From positions 35,543,502-35,607,501 of the forward strand of contig CM035808.1 in the NCBI GenBank assembly GCA_020466095.1: 64,000 nucleotides of DNA, read 5' to 3'. The translations under genes were made by a program, and so were the position numbers. Positions 23,001-38,000 of the stretch are shown in pieces. This stretch comes from Chlorops oryzae (Eukaryota > Arthropoda > Insecta > Diptera > Chloropidae). Position 1 is the first letter of the stretch, and every line of letters begins with the position of its first letter. The notes beneath the pieces are model-generated. The model had not been told where the DNA came from. It worked only from the letters and a program-made list of their open reading frames with translations, and made no database searches.

Positions 23001-26000
23001 TGGGCTCGCGTAAATCACGTAAATTGTATGCGGCTTGCTTGTTTAGATTTTGCCTTTTAATATTTTTCAAATATTCCGCAATTAAATTTTATGATTATAG
23101 ACTTTAAAAATCATTTTATGGAATATTGGAATATTTTCTCTTAAAGTCTGCTTTTTTCTAAAATATTTTTTTTTCTCGAATTTATTCATTGTTCGCAGTC
23201 AGCACATTGCCAGTAATAAATCTGCCAGTGAGTTTTTTTTTTTTTTTTTTGCGGCGCTTGTTTCATACGGATCGCTTTATTGGAGCATATTCTATTATAA
23301 TTGCTGTGGTTCGCGCGGAAATTTCATGACTTTAAGGCGAACGCGAACACGATTTTCATTTTGACAGATCAACGTTCGATCGGAGACTGCGAAGAGCATT
23401 GGATTTTTGTTTGTTCTGCTCTGAAAGATACTTTTTTTTTTTTTTTTTTTTTTTTTTGTTGAGAATCTGCGTTGAGCGAAGTGAATTTATCTGAGAGTCG
23501 TTTTGAATGTGTACCTATAGCGAACGAGATGATCATGTTTCCTAGAACTGAAAGGCCTCCTACCTACACATACATACATACATAGTAGACAATTTGAATT
23601 TTGAGCTAAGCATATGGGAAAGCCAAAAGCGATCGATTGAAGCACAAAATTATGGCTAAAATGATGTGTAATATATACGCGATTCGTGGTAAAGTGGTGC
23701 AATCAAATAAATCATCAAATTTCTGATACAATGAAGGCATTTCGTGCACGTTTTCTCCCACTGAGAATTAATTCCAAATTAAAAAAATATTAATAAATAA
23801 ATTGTAAATTTATAAAAATCCTTTTGTCGGATACTTTTGCTTGAAAGGGTTTTGATAGAAAAATATTCATGTATCAGCCACAACCATATTTTATGGATAC
23901 AAAAAGTGAGTTCCTTTCCCAACAGATTTTGAAATCAAATTCCTTGAACTTAGGCCCGTATGGGCATACGGGATTCAGTTTTGGGGTACGGCCAGAAACT
24001 CTACTATGTATAATAGAAATTTGACAGCGGAATAAATCGAAAGCTTTGAGACGTTGTATATGCAATGATCCCTGGTTTGAAAATAATAATGTTTTCCATA
24101 GCGATTAAGGGTGTACTAAAGATAAGGACGAAATAAATAAAATAAGCTTAGATTATCTGGCTAGATTAAGTCACTAAACTTAAGGCTCAGTTACTCTTGA
24201 TTGAACGTAACTTAACTTTACTTATTTAATCAGCTGAGTTGATATGTTGAGTTCATTTTATATGGGATCAGTCACTGAACACTTAATTTGATTTAAGATA
24301 AGAATCTGTGGAAAACAGATTTCTCTACGTTAAGTTAAGTTACGTTCAATCAAGAGTAACTGAGCCTTTATCCGATGGCGATAAGCTTACCAGATGAAAC
24401 AGAAGAAATGATTCGCTTACAGCGCTTCCATGTTTTGGACCTAGGTCTATGGTACATTGTAGCTACCATATGGAAAGTACTAATCTGTTGATCAATTAAG
24501 TTCCAATTTCATTCCTAGAAATTGCTTATTTTTAACAGATTAATGATTGCAAATAAAAATAGAATGAAGAGAGAAGATTTTAAATCTGAGAAATTTCTAA
24601 TTTTGGGATTAGGAATGCCTACTTGAAATACTAAAAGAATAGAAAAATTGATTTTATTTAAACGAAATATTTTCAAATAAAATAAATGCTTACCTAATCG
24701 AAATTAGAATTCAAACAAATTAATAATTTCAATTTAAACTATAATTGTACTGAAATTTTGAATATTGATTTAATAATCAATATAAGACAATTACAATTTA
24801 TTTATACATAGGAACAAAATATTTTTTCGTATTTTCCAAAAAAAGGCATATTTTATGACAAAAAAATTGTATTTGTTTTTCTTTCATTTTATTGCAAAGT
24901 CAAACAAAACTTTAGTAGCTTATGAAAACTATAAATTAATATCTCTTTTATAAGTCCTTAGATAGCCGGATTTGAACCCCGTGCTCAATGTTTAATAGCT
25001 CCAAACTCCTAACACTGCGCTTCACACTACCTTATTCAAAGTTAAATAATAAACTTTGATTGAACATTAGTATTTACAATAAACAAAGAAATTGTTTTGA
25101 CAAGCCTATTATTGCGACTAGCTATAGAGAATGATAGACATCTTCGACAAAAATTTAATTTCCATCATTCAGTTAGATTTTTCCTAAAATTTGCACATTT
25201 TTATGTTAGTGAATAAAATAGATTAAGAGAGAAATTTTAAGAGCTTCAATTTTGATTATGGTATGTACTATGAAATATAAGAATATGAAAAATGATTATT
25301 GAAACAATTAAGTTTATTAAAAAAAGAAAGTACAATTTTAATATACAGAATATCATATTGATTTTCAAAAAAAGCATATTTCTATGAACAGAAGAAAATT
25401 TTTTTTCGTTTCTATTTTTATGTCAAATAAATTTAGTGCTATAAAACTTAATTGAATAAATTCTTCTTTATAGTCTTAGAAGCGATTTGTTTAATCATTG
25501 TCACGTTCCTAATAACTCAACTCACATGCGTTAACTGATATCAAGTAAATGAAGCTATTATAATTTATCTGAATATTCTTTTAATAGAAAATCATGCTTA
25601 TAGATGTGAAAATTTTTTTTACTGTTCGAAAAAATTTGAATTTATTGATACTGAATTAAAATTTGAGCAACAAAATTTTTTTCTATTCAAATGAAAGGCA
25701 CGTAAATTTTATCAAAAAATGAAGTTTTGAGCACGCAAAAACAATTTTCGATTCTAAAAGAAATTAATAGTTTGTCTTGTATAAACAAATTGAATGTGCA
25801 AGTTTAATAGTTTTGATATAAAAATCTGCAAATTGTGCTTCCAAATTACTTTTTTATTTCGAATAAGCTAATTAGGAACTAATTTGAATCTGGGTTAGTA
25901 TAAGGAGTATTTTAGGAGCTAACTGAAGAACAATGTTCCATCATACTAAAATGACTTATTTTCTCGTCATATTTTCTAATTTTTTTTTTGTCATATTTCT

Positions 26001-29000
26001 GGTTGCCCTATTTAATACAGATGTGAATTATCTATTTCTTTTTCTGGAAAAAGTTTAATAGCTTTGGTTATTTTCAACCAATTATCAAGACCGATCAGAG
26101 CTGTAGCCAGAACGCAAAGTATGGGCATGCTGAGCATCCAAAAATAAGCAAAAAAAAAAAGAAACAAAACTCCAGAAAAACAAAATCATATTCCCAGATA
26201 AGCCTTTTTATTGAACAAAATTCAAACAATGGTATTTATGATTTTTTGAAAATAGAATTTCCAATATGATTCAGGGACGCCTTGGGCATGCTCAGCGATG
26301 TCTTGGGCATGCTGAGCATACTCCGCACCCCTCTGGCTACGGCTCTGAGACCGATACATCATTTTGTTGGAAATTAAATGTATTTTTTATGCCGATGAGC
26401 AGACTTTGTAGTGGAACAAATTGCAACAAAATGGCTTCAAAGTAGAAAAATTTGGAGAAAACTCAAACAAATTCTCTTTGTCATTGGAAAAAATCCAATA
26501 AAGTAATACAATTCCCGGAAGGTTTATATTTCCCGAAAGAGCATTCTTTTGGCTTTTTATTGCCGTAAAAAAATTAAAATCGGTTGATAAACAACGAGGT
26601 TACAGCTTGGTAAGTGAGTCAATGTCCTAAATAACGATTTTTCGTCCATATCTTGGAATATAGAGCAACTTGAAAAAAAAAAACCATTTCAATATTTGAG
26701 CTCAGCAAGCCAAATTACGTTAAAAACAATTTTCAGTTTTTCAGATCCAAAACCGTGTATACTTTTGTAATTAGCTCTATCCATCGAGAGAGTTCCAATA
26801 TTTTAGGGGTTTTCTGCATAGCGAAACTTGATTGCCTTATATTTTTTCTCTTTGCATTTTGTTCAATAGTTCAGTGTCCCGGGATGGAGCTTCAAATCCA
26901 TATTAATCCACAAACACGTACATATTATTTTAAAGTTTTATGCCGGCCTTTAAGATCGCAACGGTTTTACGTTCAACGACAAGATCGTAAAGTGTAACGC
27001 ACCATTAAGTTTGGTTACCCAAATATTTGGTAATGGCGTGTGACGGGATTTAAATTTTTAATGATTTTTTTTTTTAACTAAGCCATCATGGATGGGCGTA
27101 ACCAGAATTTCAGTTAGGGAGGGCCCAGATACCAATAGTGTTTTTTATGGGTATGTGAATAGTTGGTGTCTCATGCAAGCATGAGTCTCCTTTTATCTTC
27201 TGAAAAATTTTTGTTTCATTTCTGGATACTCTTACGCCCATGTAAGGCGTCGATTTATATCTTGTAAAAATTGAAAAAAAGAGATTGATTGGGATGGTGA
27301 AGAATTTAAAATACTCCAGGAGAGAAAAATAAAAAAAAACGATTGATATAAATATATTTACCTACTGTTTGAAGGACTTAAATAACGGCAATTGAAACAA
27401 CAGTAGCACGTCTTCCTGTTTGCCCAGTAATTTTTTTGAAGCCTACAAGAATTGCTTTTCAAACTTCGCAAAACAAATGTTTACTCTAGCTCGAACTCCT
27501 GCAATCCTGAGGGCCTCTTCGTTGCAAGCATTGACGGCCTGTCATGCACCGATTATTTTGCACCGAACATGACACGAACATTAAAACATTTGTTGTGCTT
27601 GAAACGAATACACGAATAAATAGTGAAGAGCAAATTGATGGCGCCAGCTTTGAGAGCTTCCACAAGAAAAACTGCGGCAATCTTCCTTTGACTGAAAAGT
27701 CCCTCGAATTTGTGTGCAAGAAATTTTAATGGAGTCTTTTTGGTTTTTACTTCAGAAGTTAATGGGAATGAGAATTAAGCCAGAAGACTCAAAGAATATA
27801 AAATATTAATAAGGAAAAAAAATCTCTCAAAAACATTTGTTTTCGCCTCGATAAATATCTTTGCAGCAGAAATGCAATTTTCGTTTTCGACGACTTTGTT
27901 CGAGATGAACATTTTTGTGTGTGTGTGTATTTTTCTAAAAACATTTTTAAATGTCCAATTCTTTTCAATAAAAGCGAAATGATTGCGGTATGAATCATAG
28001 CGCGGGGTCTCACGATGGGAAAAGAAAAAAAAAAGAAAAAATAAAAATAAATAAATAGAAATAAATAAACAAAAACAATAATAGACAAAATGTAGAGCAA
28101 GAAATTTCTTGTGCTGCTGCCCGCCTGTCATGTCTCTTGAAGCTTGAATATTTTCGTCGGGATCTTTCGTTCAATCGTAACATCTGCTCAGTTCTTGTTC
28201 GAAATCAAATGGAATATGTAAAAGTCTCGGGAGCGTCACTTGTTGCAGCGACATTCTCATCAGAAGGCGATAAGGCATGGATTACTCATCGCAGCCATCA
28301 ATTTTTCTTCTCATTCTCTGGGCTCTTTAAATTGTTTCAGTTAATAAATTTGTCCTGTTTTATTCAAATAAGGATCCTAATATTAAATAGAAATTCTTTT
28401 CATGTAATATTAATCTTTTACAAGGGAACATTGATATGTTTTTCGAATGAGATGTTCTCTTTTTGAAACTTTAAACGCGTTTTTCTCACGCGTTGTCAAA
28501 GGCCTACAGACTAAACTATTAAATTGATTGTTTTGAATTTTTAATATATTATTTCAATTCTTAATAGTTATCGCAGCTACCAGAATTTTTTTTTTCGAAA
28601 ATATTTTCCAATTATTTTTTACGACTTAAAAAAAAAAAATTTAAATTTTGTAAACTTTTTTCCCACAGTTGGTTTTTTTTCTTTCTTTTCAATAAAGTTT
28701 AACAATTCTGGTACGAACGATAGCGAAAGAAGTATGTTACTTAACAAAAATCCATTCGATTTTTGTATTTCAAGCAACATGAACAGTCCCTACCATGTTG
28801 ACCAACGACCCACTTTAATGTGTAGTTTAACTAAAAACAAGTATGGGTGTTATAGTCAGGCGAGCCTGACAATAGAATACCCGACACAGACTCACATCTT
28901 CAAATAATTTTTAATATCAAGAGGTGTTTAAGGCCATTACGGGCCCCATATACCGACTTTTGTTGAATTTGTTTGTGAAAACCGCCCTTTTGCCACGCCC

Positions 29001-32000
29001 ACTTTTCCAATTTTTTTGTAATTCTAATCGGAGCCCAAATAACAAAAATGTCTATTATCATAACTTAAAGAAGTAGTGAAGAAGGCTACAAAAGGTTTGC
29101 ACTCCGTCTTTAAGACATATTAAAGTCCAAATTAAGTGCAAAAGGGCCCATGTGGGCGGTCCGATAGAAGAAATTGAGAAGCGTATTTCTATCTTAATTG
29201 CCACTTAAATAGGAGAGCGAAGTTTCAAGTTCTAGTTTTTATCTTCTTAAAGGCTTCTTAACTCCAGCACAGCTTATGAGTTTATAAAAACATTCTCTAT
29301 CTCTTTTTATCCCATTGATTTAAATACTAATGATAAAATGAAACGAAAACATATTTCGCAGAGGGTGTTGGTTCTGTCTAAAATTTTATTGACAAGATAT
29401 TTGTATTCATCAATGCTATGATAAGTAAAATAAATGACTTTGGCTTTTGTTCGTTACGCCAATTTGAAGCGATTTTACAAACGCAACGACTTTTTCGGTG
29501 AAATTACACCTGCTACCAGGGTTGGGCATAATGCACTAAATAATAAATGCAATAAGCATTTCACTACCATTAACTCTTTAGTGGTAATGAAGAAACGAGT
29601 TTCACTATCACTAAACGTATAGTGAAAATTAAATAAAGTTTCACTATCACTAAACGTTTAGTGAAAATTAAAAAAGTTTCACTATCACTAAACGTTTAGT
29701 GAAAATGAAATATAGTTACACTGTCACGATGCCTTCAGTGCTAGTGAGATGAAAATGCACTATCACTAAACGTTTAGTGCTAGTGCAAAAAATACATGTT
29801 TTTGAGGAAGTAAAATGCATTACAATTTTGTTTCAATTAATCTTTATTTGCCTTATATAAAACCAACATTTCGAAATTGGAATCGCTGAGATTTTGCCTC
29901 GAAGACCGATTTACGATTCCAGCGAAAGAAAAGAGCCTTTCTACTGGCGCAAATGAAGGAAGCGGCGTGTTGTATTTCAAAAATACTTTTTTAACTACAG
30001 GAAATCTATGCAATGATTCAATACTCCTGTCATTATCGGCAAGGTATAAAATTGCTTCAGTCGCCGTATTAAATAAGGCTAAAAAGGATTAGTTGAAACA
30101 AAATTGTAATGCATTTTACTTCCTCAAAAACATGTATTTTTTGCACTAGCACTAAACGTTTAGTGATAGTGCATTTTCATCTCACTAGCACTGAAGGCAT
30201 CGTGACAGTGTAACTATATTTCATTTTCACTAAACGTTTAGTGATAGTGAAACTTTTTTAATTTTCACTAAACGTTTAGTGATAGTGAAACTTTATTTAA
30301 TTTTCACTATACGTTTAGTGATAGTGAAACTCGTTTCTTCATTACCACTAAAGAGTTAATGGTAGTGTAATTTAGTGGTAGTTCAAAATGCCCAACCCTG
30401 CCTGCTACCCACTTCAAAATTCACGCGCCTTCATAATTGTTTGAATTGATGAAATATTTTTGTAAAACAATTACGCTGAAATCGATGCGCTGGTGCTTAA
30501 AAATGTGTTTTTATGTGGGGTTTTAGTATATACTTTTCTTAAGTCAAATAATTTGCAAAGATTAACTCGTAAGCATTTTAAATTTTGTACAATCGTAAGT
30601 ATTGCTGCAAATTAGAAGGAATAAAAATATAATAATTTGATTAGGAAAAGTTTAACATCCGAGCGTACACCATTCCCTTCGGTGTCGACACCGGACTGAA
30701 ATGCAGGGTGGCCATAATTTTTTTTCATTTTGACAGCACACGTTGATGAAAAACACTTTACTAATTTAAGTACGATATTCGAAGTATTAAATACGTCCCA
30801 TCATACCGATTTAATGCTTCGAATATGGCTACTAATTTCAGAACCATCTAAGACTGCTTTAAGAAGGATATTAAATACCAATTTAAAACCAAAGTGACAG
30901 CTCTACTTTAAAACCAATTTAAGTGACATTAAAGAAGGCAGGATTCAAATACCAAAAATTGATCATATTAAGTTTGAATAAAGAAATGAAATACCGAATG
31001 AATACCACATTTTGCTACTTGGGAGGCCTTAATATAGGTTCAAATTTTAAGTTTCATTAAAATATTTCAAAAAATTCCGATTTTGAGGCAGTTTTGAGAT
31101 TTTTGTGGCAGACCCTAGCACTGGAGGTACCCTTAATAATGGACCGATCAAGGAAATTTTTGTAAGGATGTTTATGGCTACAAAGGAAGCATAAGTGCCA
31201 AATTTTGCCAACCTTCTGCCACGCCCAATTTTTCAATTTTTGGAAATCATATTACTGGCCTTTAAATATGATCAAATATCAAATTTCATTAAGATATCTT
31301 GAAAAACTTCGATTTTGGAGCAGTTTTTGTGATTTTCGTAACAGACCCTAGTACTGGAGGTACCCCTAAAAATGGTCCGATCGGGTCCATTCTCGAACTT
31401 GTTCTTACTCATGTTCATTGATCACGCATACCAAATTTCGTCAAGATAGCTCAACTCTTTCGATAAGAAAACTGTATACAAACAGACGGACGGACAGACG
31501 GACATGTCTAAATTGAATCTCCTGGTGACGCTGATCATTTCTATATATATTTTCTATGGTCTATCTCGACTGGTTCTGGGTGTTATACACAACCACACAA
31601 ACGCAATATACCCTCGATACAGAGTGTGTCGGGTATAAAAATATATAGAGTAAAAATCGGTTATAACGATACCGCTTATAACGATTATCGGTTATAGCGT
31701 TGAACATTTTAGGTAAAGTTTGGTTCGCTATTCTTCTTAATTTCTGTGACCGGATATAGCGATTACCGGCTATAGCGACGGATTTTTGTAGTCTCCTCCT
31801 TAGTGGTGATGCAAACTATCACAACTCAAAAAGGCTAAAAAAAAGATTTTACTGAAAACCTCTAAATGCAAGTTCTTGACTAGGGATTAAAAATATATTT
31901 TTTATTAAGGAAAAACTAAAATAAAATCTTTTCAAACATTCATATTTTCCTAATGAAAACGACAAAAATGCTTTTTTTGTTTTTTGCGAATATTCAAATT

Positions 32001-35000
32001 GAATTTTATTGTCGAACAGTTGGTCTGGCATGGGTGACGAACGGATGGTTCATCGTCCAATAATTGTGTCGGCGTCATAAATAATATTTGATTTATTGAG
32101 ATCGACTAAAACGTGCAGCTAAAAGTTCCGTTGAAATAAGGTTGAAAGACAGAAAACGTTTAAAGTTAAAACGAAAAATTAGTTTACACTTTGGACAAAT
32201 TTAGATTTTTTTAATGATTATTTTCGAGATTCTATTTTAAAGAAAATATTCCGGAAAAAAGCCTAAGATTCTATTCGCTGCACTGTAAGCTATTTAATTT
32301 CTGAGGTATGCGCGCTTCGGTCGAGATGAGTCTGAAGGATTGAACTATTTGAAAGTTATCATCAGCAATCAAAAATATATTCAGGAAGCTCTGCTTATTT
32401 CCTTCCACAAAATCCAAAGATTTTTGGTTGAATTATTTCGCATTTAAGAGGGTTTAACCTTTGAAAGCCCAACGTACGGTGACGAAGTCTGGAGCAAACG
32501 ATCTGATTACGATCAAATTGCGTTTGGCACAACAAAAGGAGAATATTTTAAACGTTGTTTTTATACCCGACACACCCTGTTTCGAGGGTATATGGCGTTT
32601 GTGCGTACGTGTGTAACATGCCGAAGCATTCGAGATAGACCATTTACCTTTAGCCATTTGACCGTCTAACTGTCAGCCTGTCCGTATACAGTTTTCTTTT
32701 CGAAGGAGTTGAGTGATCTCGACAAAAATGTTGGTACGCGAATTTTCGAGGACATGAGTGGGAAAATGATCACTTTAAAGCGTAACTCCAGCACTGGGGT
32801 CTGTTACAAAAATCTCAAAACATGCTCTGAAATCTGAACTTTTTTTTTTTACCTAAAATTCTAATTTGAATTTGAACGAAAGGCGGCATGTGTACCTCCC
32901 CTATACTACCTCAACAAAAATTTTCTCGATCGTTCCATTATTTAGAGTCCCTCCAGTAGTAAGGTCGGTCAAGAAAATCGCAAAAACTTTTGGAACTGTT
33001 GGAACTTCAAATTTTCTGTTCTGAAGTCCAAAAATAATGGGCGTGGTCTTGACGCCTGTCTCAAAAATATTCAAATATATAAGTAAAGTGAAACCTCTCA
33101 TATGCATGGACACTCATGGTGACGAACTTTTTCCCGCTTATGAGAGGTGTCCGCATATGGGAGGTGTCCGTAGATGAGAGCTCTCTCTCTGTTTTAAAAT
33201 AAGTTTATTTAATCAAAATTTCTCAGAATAAAACATTTTTAGAGAAGGATTTTGTGTGTAGAAAAATTACTAATTAAATTTTAGCCGAAGGCCTCTGTTG
33301 CCAGTGCTCCTAGCATGTAAGGTATAAATTAATATATAACTTTCGTTTTGAAAAATAAAAAAATAATTAAATTTTTGTTCACAGTCAATCCTTTGAAAGA
33401 ATTCTCTTTGGTTTTTTAAGAGCAAAGCATTTTTAAAAATTTAAATCTATTGGAAAATATGCCAAAACAATTCGATGGTCCGAATTTCCCCTCAGCAGCA
33501 AACTCTGTCTTCTTGAGTATTAAAAATTTTTGATTTTCGAAAATATTTTATACACACGTTGGGAATACAATGACTTTTGGGAAATATGACAGTTTTTAAT
33601 TTTTCACACGGCGCGCGTTATGTTTTTCTGAGAAGTCGTTAAGCATTTCTTTTTATTTTGGGTGAAAAATATGTGACAATAACGAATTTACGCACTAATT
33701 TTTAATGAGTGATTCGGGCGTGTTATGAATGCCGTTTGTCAAACAATAAAATTTTTTTGATCAAAAGCGTGCGTGATTAATGCGATTCGTGTGCGAACAG
33801 GATGGGTCATTGAAGCTTGATGCCGAAAATTACGTAGATATGTAGTAGCAACCCCCATGGATCACAAGCGAAGAATTGAGAATTTTTAATATGCAACAAT
33901 GATGCGAACGGGTAAAATTTTTACCAAAAAAGGGAAACGAAAATTTTCAAAAGCCGAAGGAAAATTTGTCTTTTTCGTCTTTTAATTTGCAAGAATTTTC
34001 ACAACTCAATTTCATTTGTCCATTCAAATGTTTTCTTCCTTTATAAATATTTATATTTATATTTATTCTTGTTTTGTTTTGTTTTTGCGCCTTTTTCCTT
34101 CGCTTTGTGAACTCAACTTCTGGCTGCGTTGTTTATAGAATAGAAAATCTAAAAATAATTTCACTTCTTTATTATGCAAACAATGACTCATGCATGTTGT
34201 ATGGCATCGCCGTGGCGTCCCGAGCCATTTGTGCCGATTTCCCCGACGAGATAGCACACGAAATTTGATCAAAAATTGCTCGAAGAAAATCAAAATAAAT
34301 TGCACGATTTTTCGAGTGATTTGTTGTGTGTTTTTCATGAATATTTTTCCGCTTAGCCCATACGGCAAGCCAATTCGTCGTGCTGTATATCCATAAATCG
34401 CATTAATTGCCTTCAACAATAAGCGCTGTTGTGCGAAACGAAGGAAACCAAATTCGGTAATTATTAAGTTTGAGGAATTCGAAAAAATAATTCGAATTAT
34501 ATTCAAAGGTTGGAAGAATAGTTGGGAGAAATTATAGGCGAAATTTGAATGCGATGCTGAGTTGAGATTGAGGAAAAATTTCAACACTTTCCATGTTTTT
34601 GAGCACGAATGAAAAATTTTACACTTTTGAGCTTTCTCAATTTTTTCTCTATTAAGGGAATACCCTAATTATTTTTAAGGTTAAAGTCCGTTTTTGTCTA
34701 CCCCATTGGCCTTCAGTATCTGTTTGAAAACCGACTGCGAAAAAACCGATAAAAATATCTTTACATCAAAACTTCCAAAACCCAGAGGACAACTCCACGA
34801 CTCGGAAAGGAGTGTGTGAGAGGCGGACTCGCGCTTGATCGTTTGTGACTGACTTCTCGGTCTTATTTTCTCCTAACTTCTATCGAATGTATAGTTGTTA
34901 ATCTATGAATTAAATCATACGGATCACAATATCGGAGATGTGCTTAGAAATCAACTTCAAAACCGTTTAGAATTTTAATTGCTGCAAAGATCATCGCGAT

Positions 35001-38000
35001 TTTGTTTTGACCCAGTTTTCCCTTTCTCATTTCAAGATAAGAATACACATATCTATAGATTCGATATAAAAGTAGCCTCCCAAGGATCGTTAACTTTTCT
35101 GAAAAATTAACTTTTCCGATTTTTCAAAATGTTTCAAATTGATCAAATGCAAGAACGCCAACGATTTATTTTCTGAGCTATTCCCTCTTTTTGAAGGCAG
35201 AAAGCCATAAAATTTAGCTACAAGCTCAAACATGTATGTAATAAAGCCTTCTTTTAGTCCTGGGGCCTGTCAAAATAATGCTATTCTTTAATATTTAAAT
35301 AGTAAGCTTTAAACGCAAAAAAGACGAATAAGTTTTTTGTATATTATTATTTATTTCTTGTTAAGCATATTTTTTAGTTATATAACTTAGAAAATTTTTC
35401 AAGCATCTCATGGAAATACTAAATAAATAGGCTCAGAAATATATAATTAATACTCTAATAATAATATTCCTTTAATTTAGGGATATAGGTTTTACTAAAT
35501 CACTATATTTTAAAAAGCCTAAGGTTGTTGAGGTTCCAGAATTACATTTTTTTTTGAGTGATTTTTAATAAAAGATCACAATCAGTTCAATTTTAAATAC
35601 TCCCGGGCCACTTTTCCCTTCGGATAAAAAAAAAAATTTCCCACACTGGGCAGGGAATATGAAGGGAGCAAGAATTTTGAACAAAAGTCGCCTCCCAGTG
35701 GCTAAAAGTCGCCATCCAGCGGCCAAAATGCTGCTTACAGAAGCAATGAACCGTAATACATTTTGTAGGCCGTAGGCGGTAATGCATACGACCTCATATA
35801 CCATCCTAATATACTTTTGTTCGAGCGTGACCGTTTTGTAGAGTTAACTCCTACCACCTACCACCAACACATATAGTAAGCTAATAGCGGGCAGTTCGCC
35901 TACAATCTCGTATACTTCGTAAGCTATTGGTAAGCAGTTCGCCCACAATTTCGTATACTTTGTAATCTATTAATATTAACGTCGCTTACATTCTCGTATA
36001 CTTTGTAGGCGGAAGGCACTATCCCAAGTAGCAAAATGTGGTATTCATTCGGTATTTCATTTCTTTATTCAAACTTAATATGATCAGTTTTTGGTATTTG
36101 AATCCTCCCTTCTTTAATGTCACTTAAATCGGTTTTAAAGTAGAGCTGTCACTTTGGTTTTGAATTGGTATTTAATATCCTTCTTAAAGCAGTCTAAGAT
36201 GGTTCTGAAATTAGTAGCCATATTCGAAGCATTAAATTGGTATGATGGGACGTATTTAATACTTCGAATATCGTACTTAAATTAGTAAAGTGTTTTTCTT
36301 CAACGTGTGCTGTCAAATTGGAAAAAAATTATGGCCACCCTGCATTTCAGTCCGGTGTCGACCACCGAAGGGAATGGTGTACGCTCGGATGTTAAACTTT
36401 TCCTAATCAAATTATTATATTTTTATTCCTTCTAATTTGCAGCAATACTTACGATTGTACGAAATTTAAAATGCTTACGAGTTAATCTTTGCAAATTATT
36501 TGACTTAAAAAAAGTATATACTAAAACCCCACATAAAAACACATTTTTAAGCACCAGCGCATCGATTTCAGCGTAATTGTTTTACAAAAGTATTTCATCA
36601 ATTCAAACAATTATGAAGGCCCGTGAATTTTGAAGGGGGTAGCAGGTGTAATTTCACCGAAAAAGTCATTGCGTTTGTAAAATCGCTTCAATTTGGCGTA
36701 ACGAACAAAAACCAAAGTCACTTATTTTAATCATAGCATTGATGAACACAAATATCTTGTCAATAAAATTTTAGACAGAACCAACACCCTCTGCGAAATA
36801 TTATATGTTTTCGTTTCATTTTATCATTAGTATTTAAATCAATGGGATAAAAAGAGATAGAGAATGTTTTTATAAACTCATAAGCTGTGCTGGAGTTAAG
36901 AAGACTTTAAGAAGATTAAAACTGGAACTAGAAACTTCACTCTCCTATTTAAGTGGCAATTAAGATAGAAATACGCTTCTCAATTTCTTCTATCGGACCG
37001 CCCACATGGGCCCTTTTGCACTTAATTTGGACTTTAATATGTCTTAAAGACGGAGTGCAAACCTTTTGTAGCCTTCTTCACTACTTCTTTAAGTTATGAT
37101 AATAAACATTTTTGTTACTTGGGATTGGCCGCTGAGCATATTCTTCCTACCATTGACGCTTGGAATACTTCCGTTTTCCACGGAGAAAAAATTCTAGTGG
37201 AAAAATATCCGGGGAATATTCGTTTAGAATTGGGCTGAATATGTTTGCTGAATTTCTCCAAGTATATAAACCATTGAATAATGCCTTGCTTTGATTGATC
37301 AACTTTTTCGAATAATTTGTCAAGTGTGTGAGTTTTTCAAATTGGGTAGGCCTAATTTGTATCAAGTACCTTAGACACTTTGCAAGGCAAGAATCTTTTC
37401 AGCGAAACTGTCGTACTTTAATGAGAAGAAAATCTTTTGAAGAAAAAAAAAATTAAATAAAATAAATTAAAATACAGGAAATGCCTATTTAAGTCAGCAA
37501 GAGTTGACGAATGGCCAAAAACAGAAGACAATAAATCACTTAAAATCACATAGAAAACGCGCTAGAATTGATTTGTGCCACAAATTTGCCTCGAAATACT
37601 TGCATAAATTCACGAGATTCGAAAAATACATGTAAAAATTTGTACTTATTTGAGATTTTTTTTGTGAAATATTTTCGCAGATTTACGAGTTTCCGAGCAA
37701 AATACACGATCAAAAGAATACCCCAATTAATCCACCCGGGATCTTTAGATGTGTACTAGCTTAACTTTATCCTTTAAAAATAAAGCAAACACACGGCACA
37801 TGGCAATAAAGCAATGTGGCAAACGTAAAACGAAAAAGTACAAAACTTCATACATAGACTGCCAAAAGGCAAGCCTCATGAGCTGCTGCCTTAATTTTGT
37901 ATGAGTCACACGTGTGGCAATTCTGGTTCGTCTAGCGATTATGGTTCGTCGAAAATGCTTGATCTCGTGAAAATTTTCATTTCGTTGAAAGAATCCAATG

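Larger units (their letters stand above)
28838..31640 (+). mobile_element. DINE-1/Helentron-like element interrupted by two later insertions
   Basis: Begins AAACAAGTATGGGTGTTATA with the hairpin GTCAGGCGAGCCTGAC and ends GTGTGTCGGGTATAAAA. The GACGGACAGACGGACATG microsatellite near the end is typical of INE-1-type elements. Without 29034-31023 it is about 810 bases, close to the intact copy at 40373-41262. Non-autonomous. Confidence 0.7.

Noticed and set aside
24955..25030. tRNA-like sequence on the minus strand
   Set aside because: B box GGTTCAAATCC and weak acceptor pairing are present, but the T stem and D arm do not pair; at best a tRNA or SINE relic.
34063..34587. 174-codon minus-strand frame in the Tak1 intron
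   Set aside because: AT-rich, no motif, no codon bias and no splice partners; consistent with chance.
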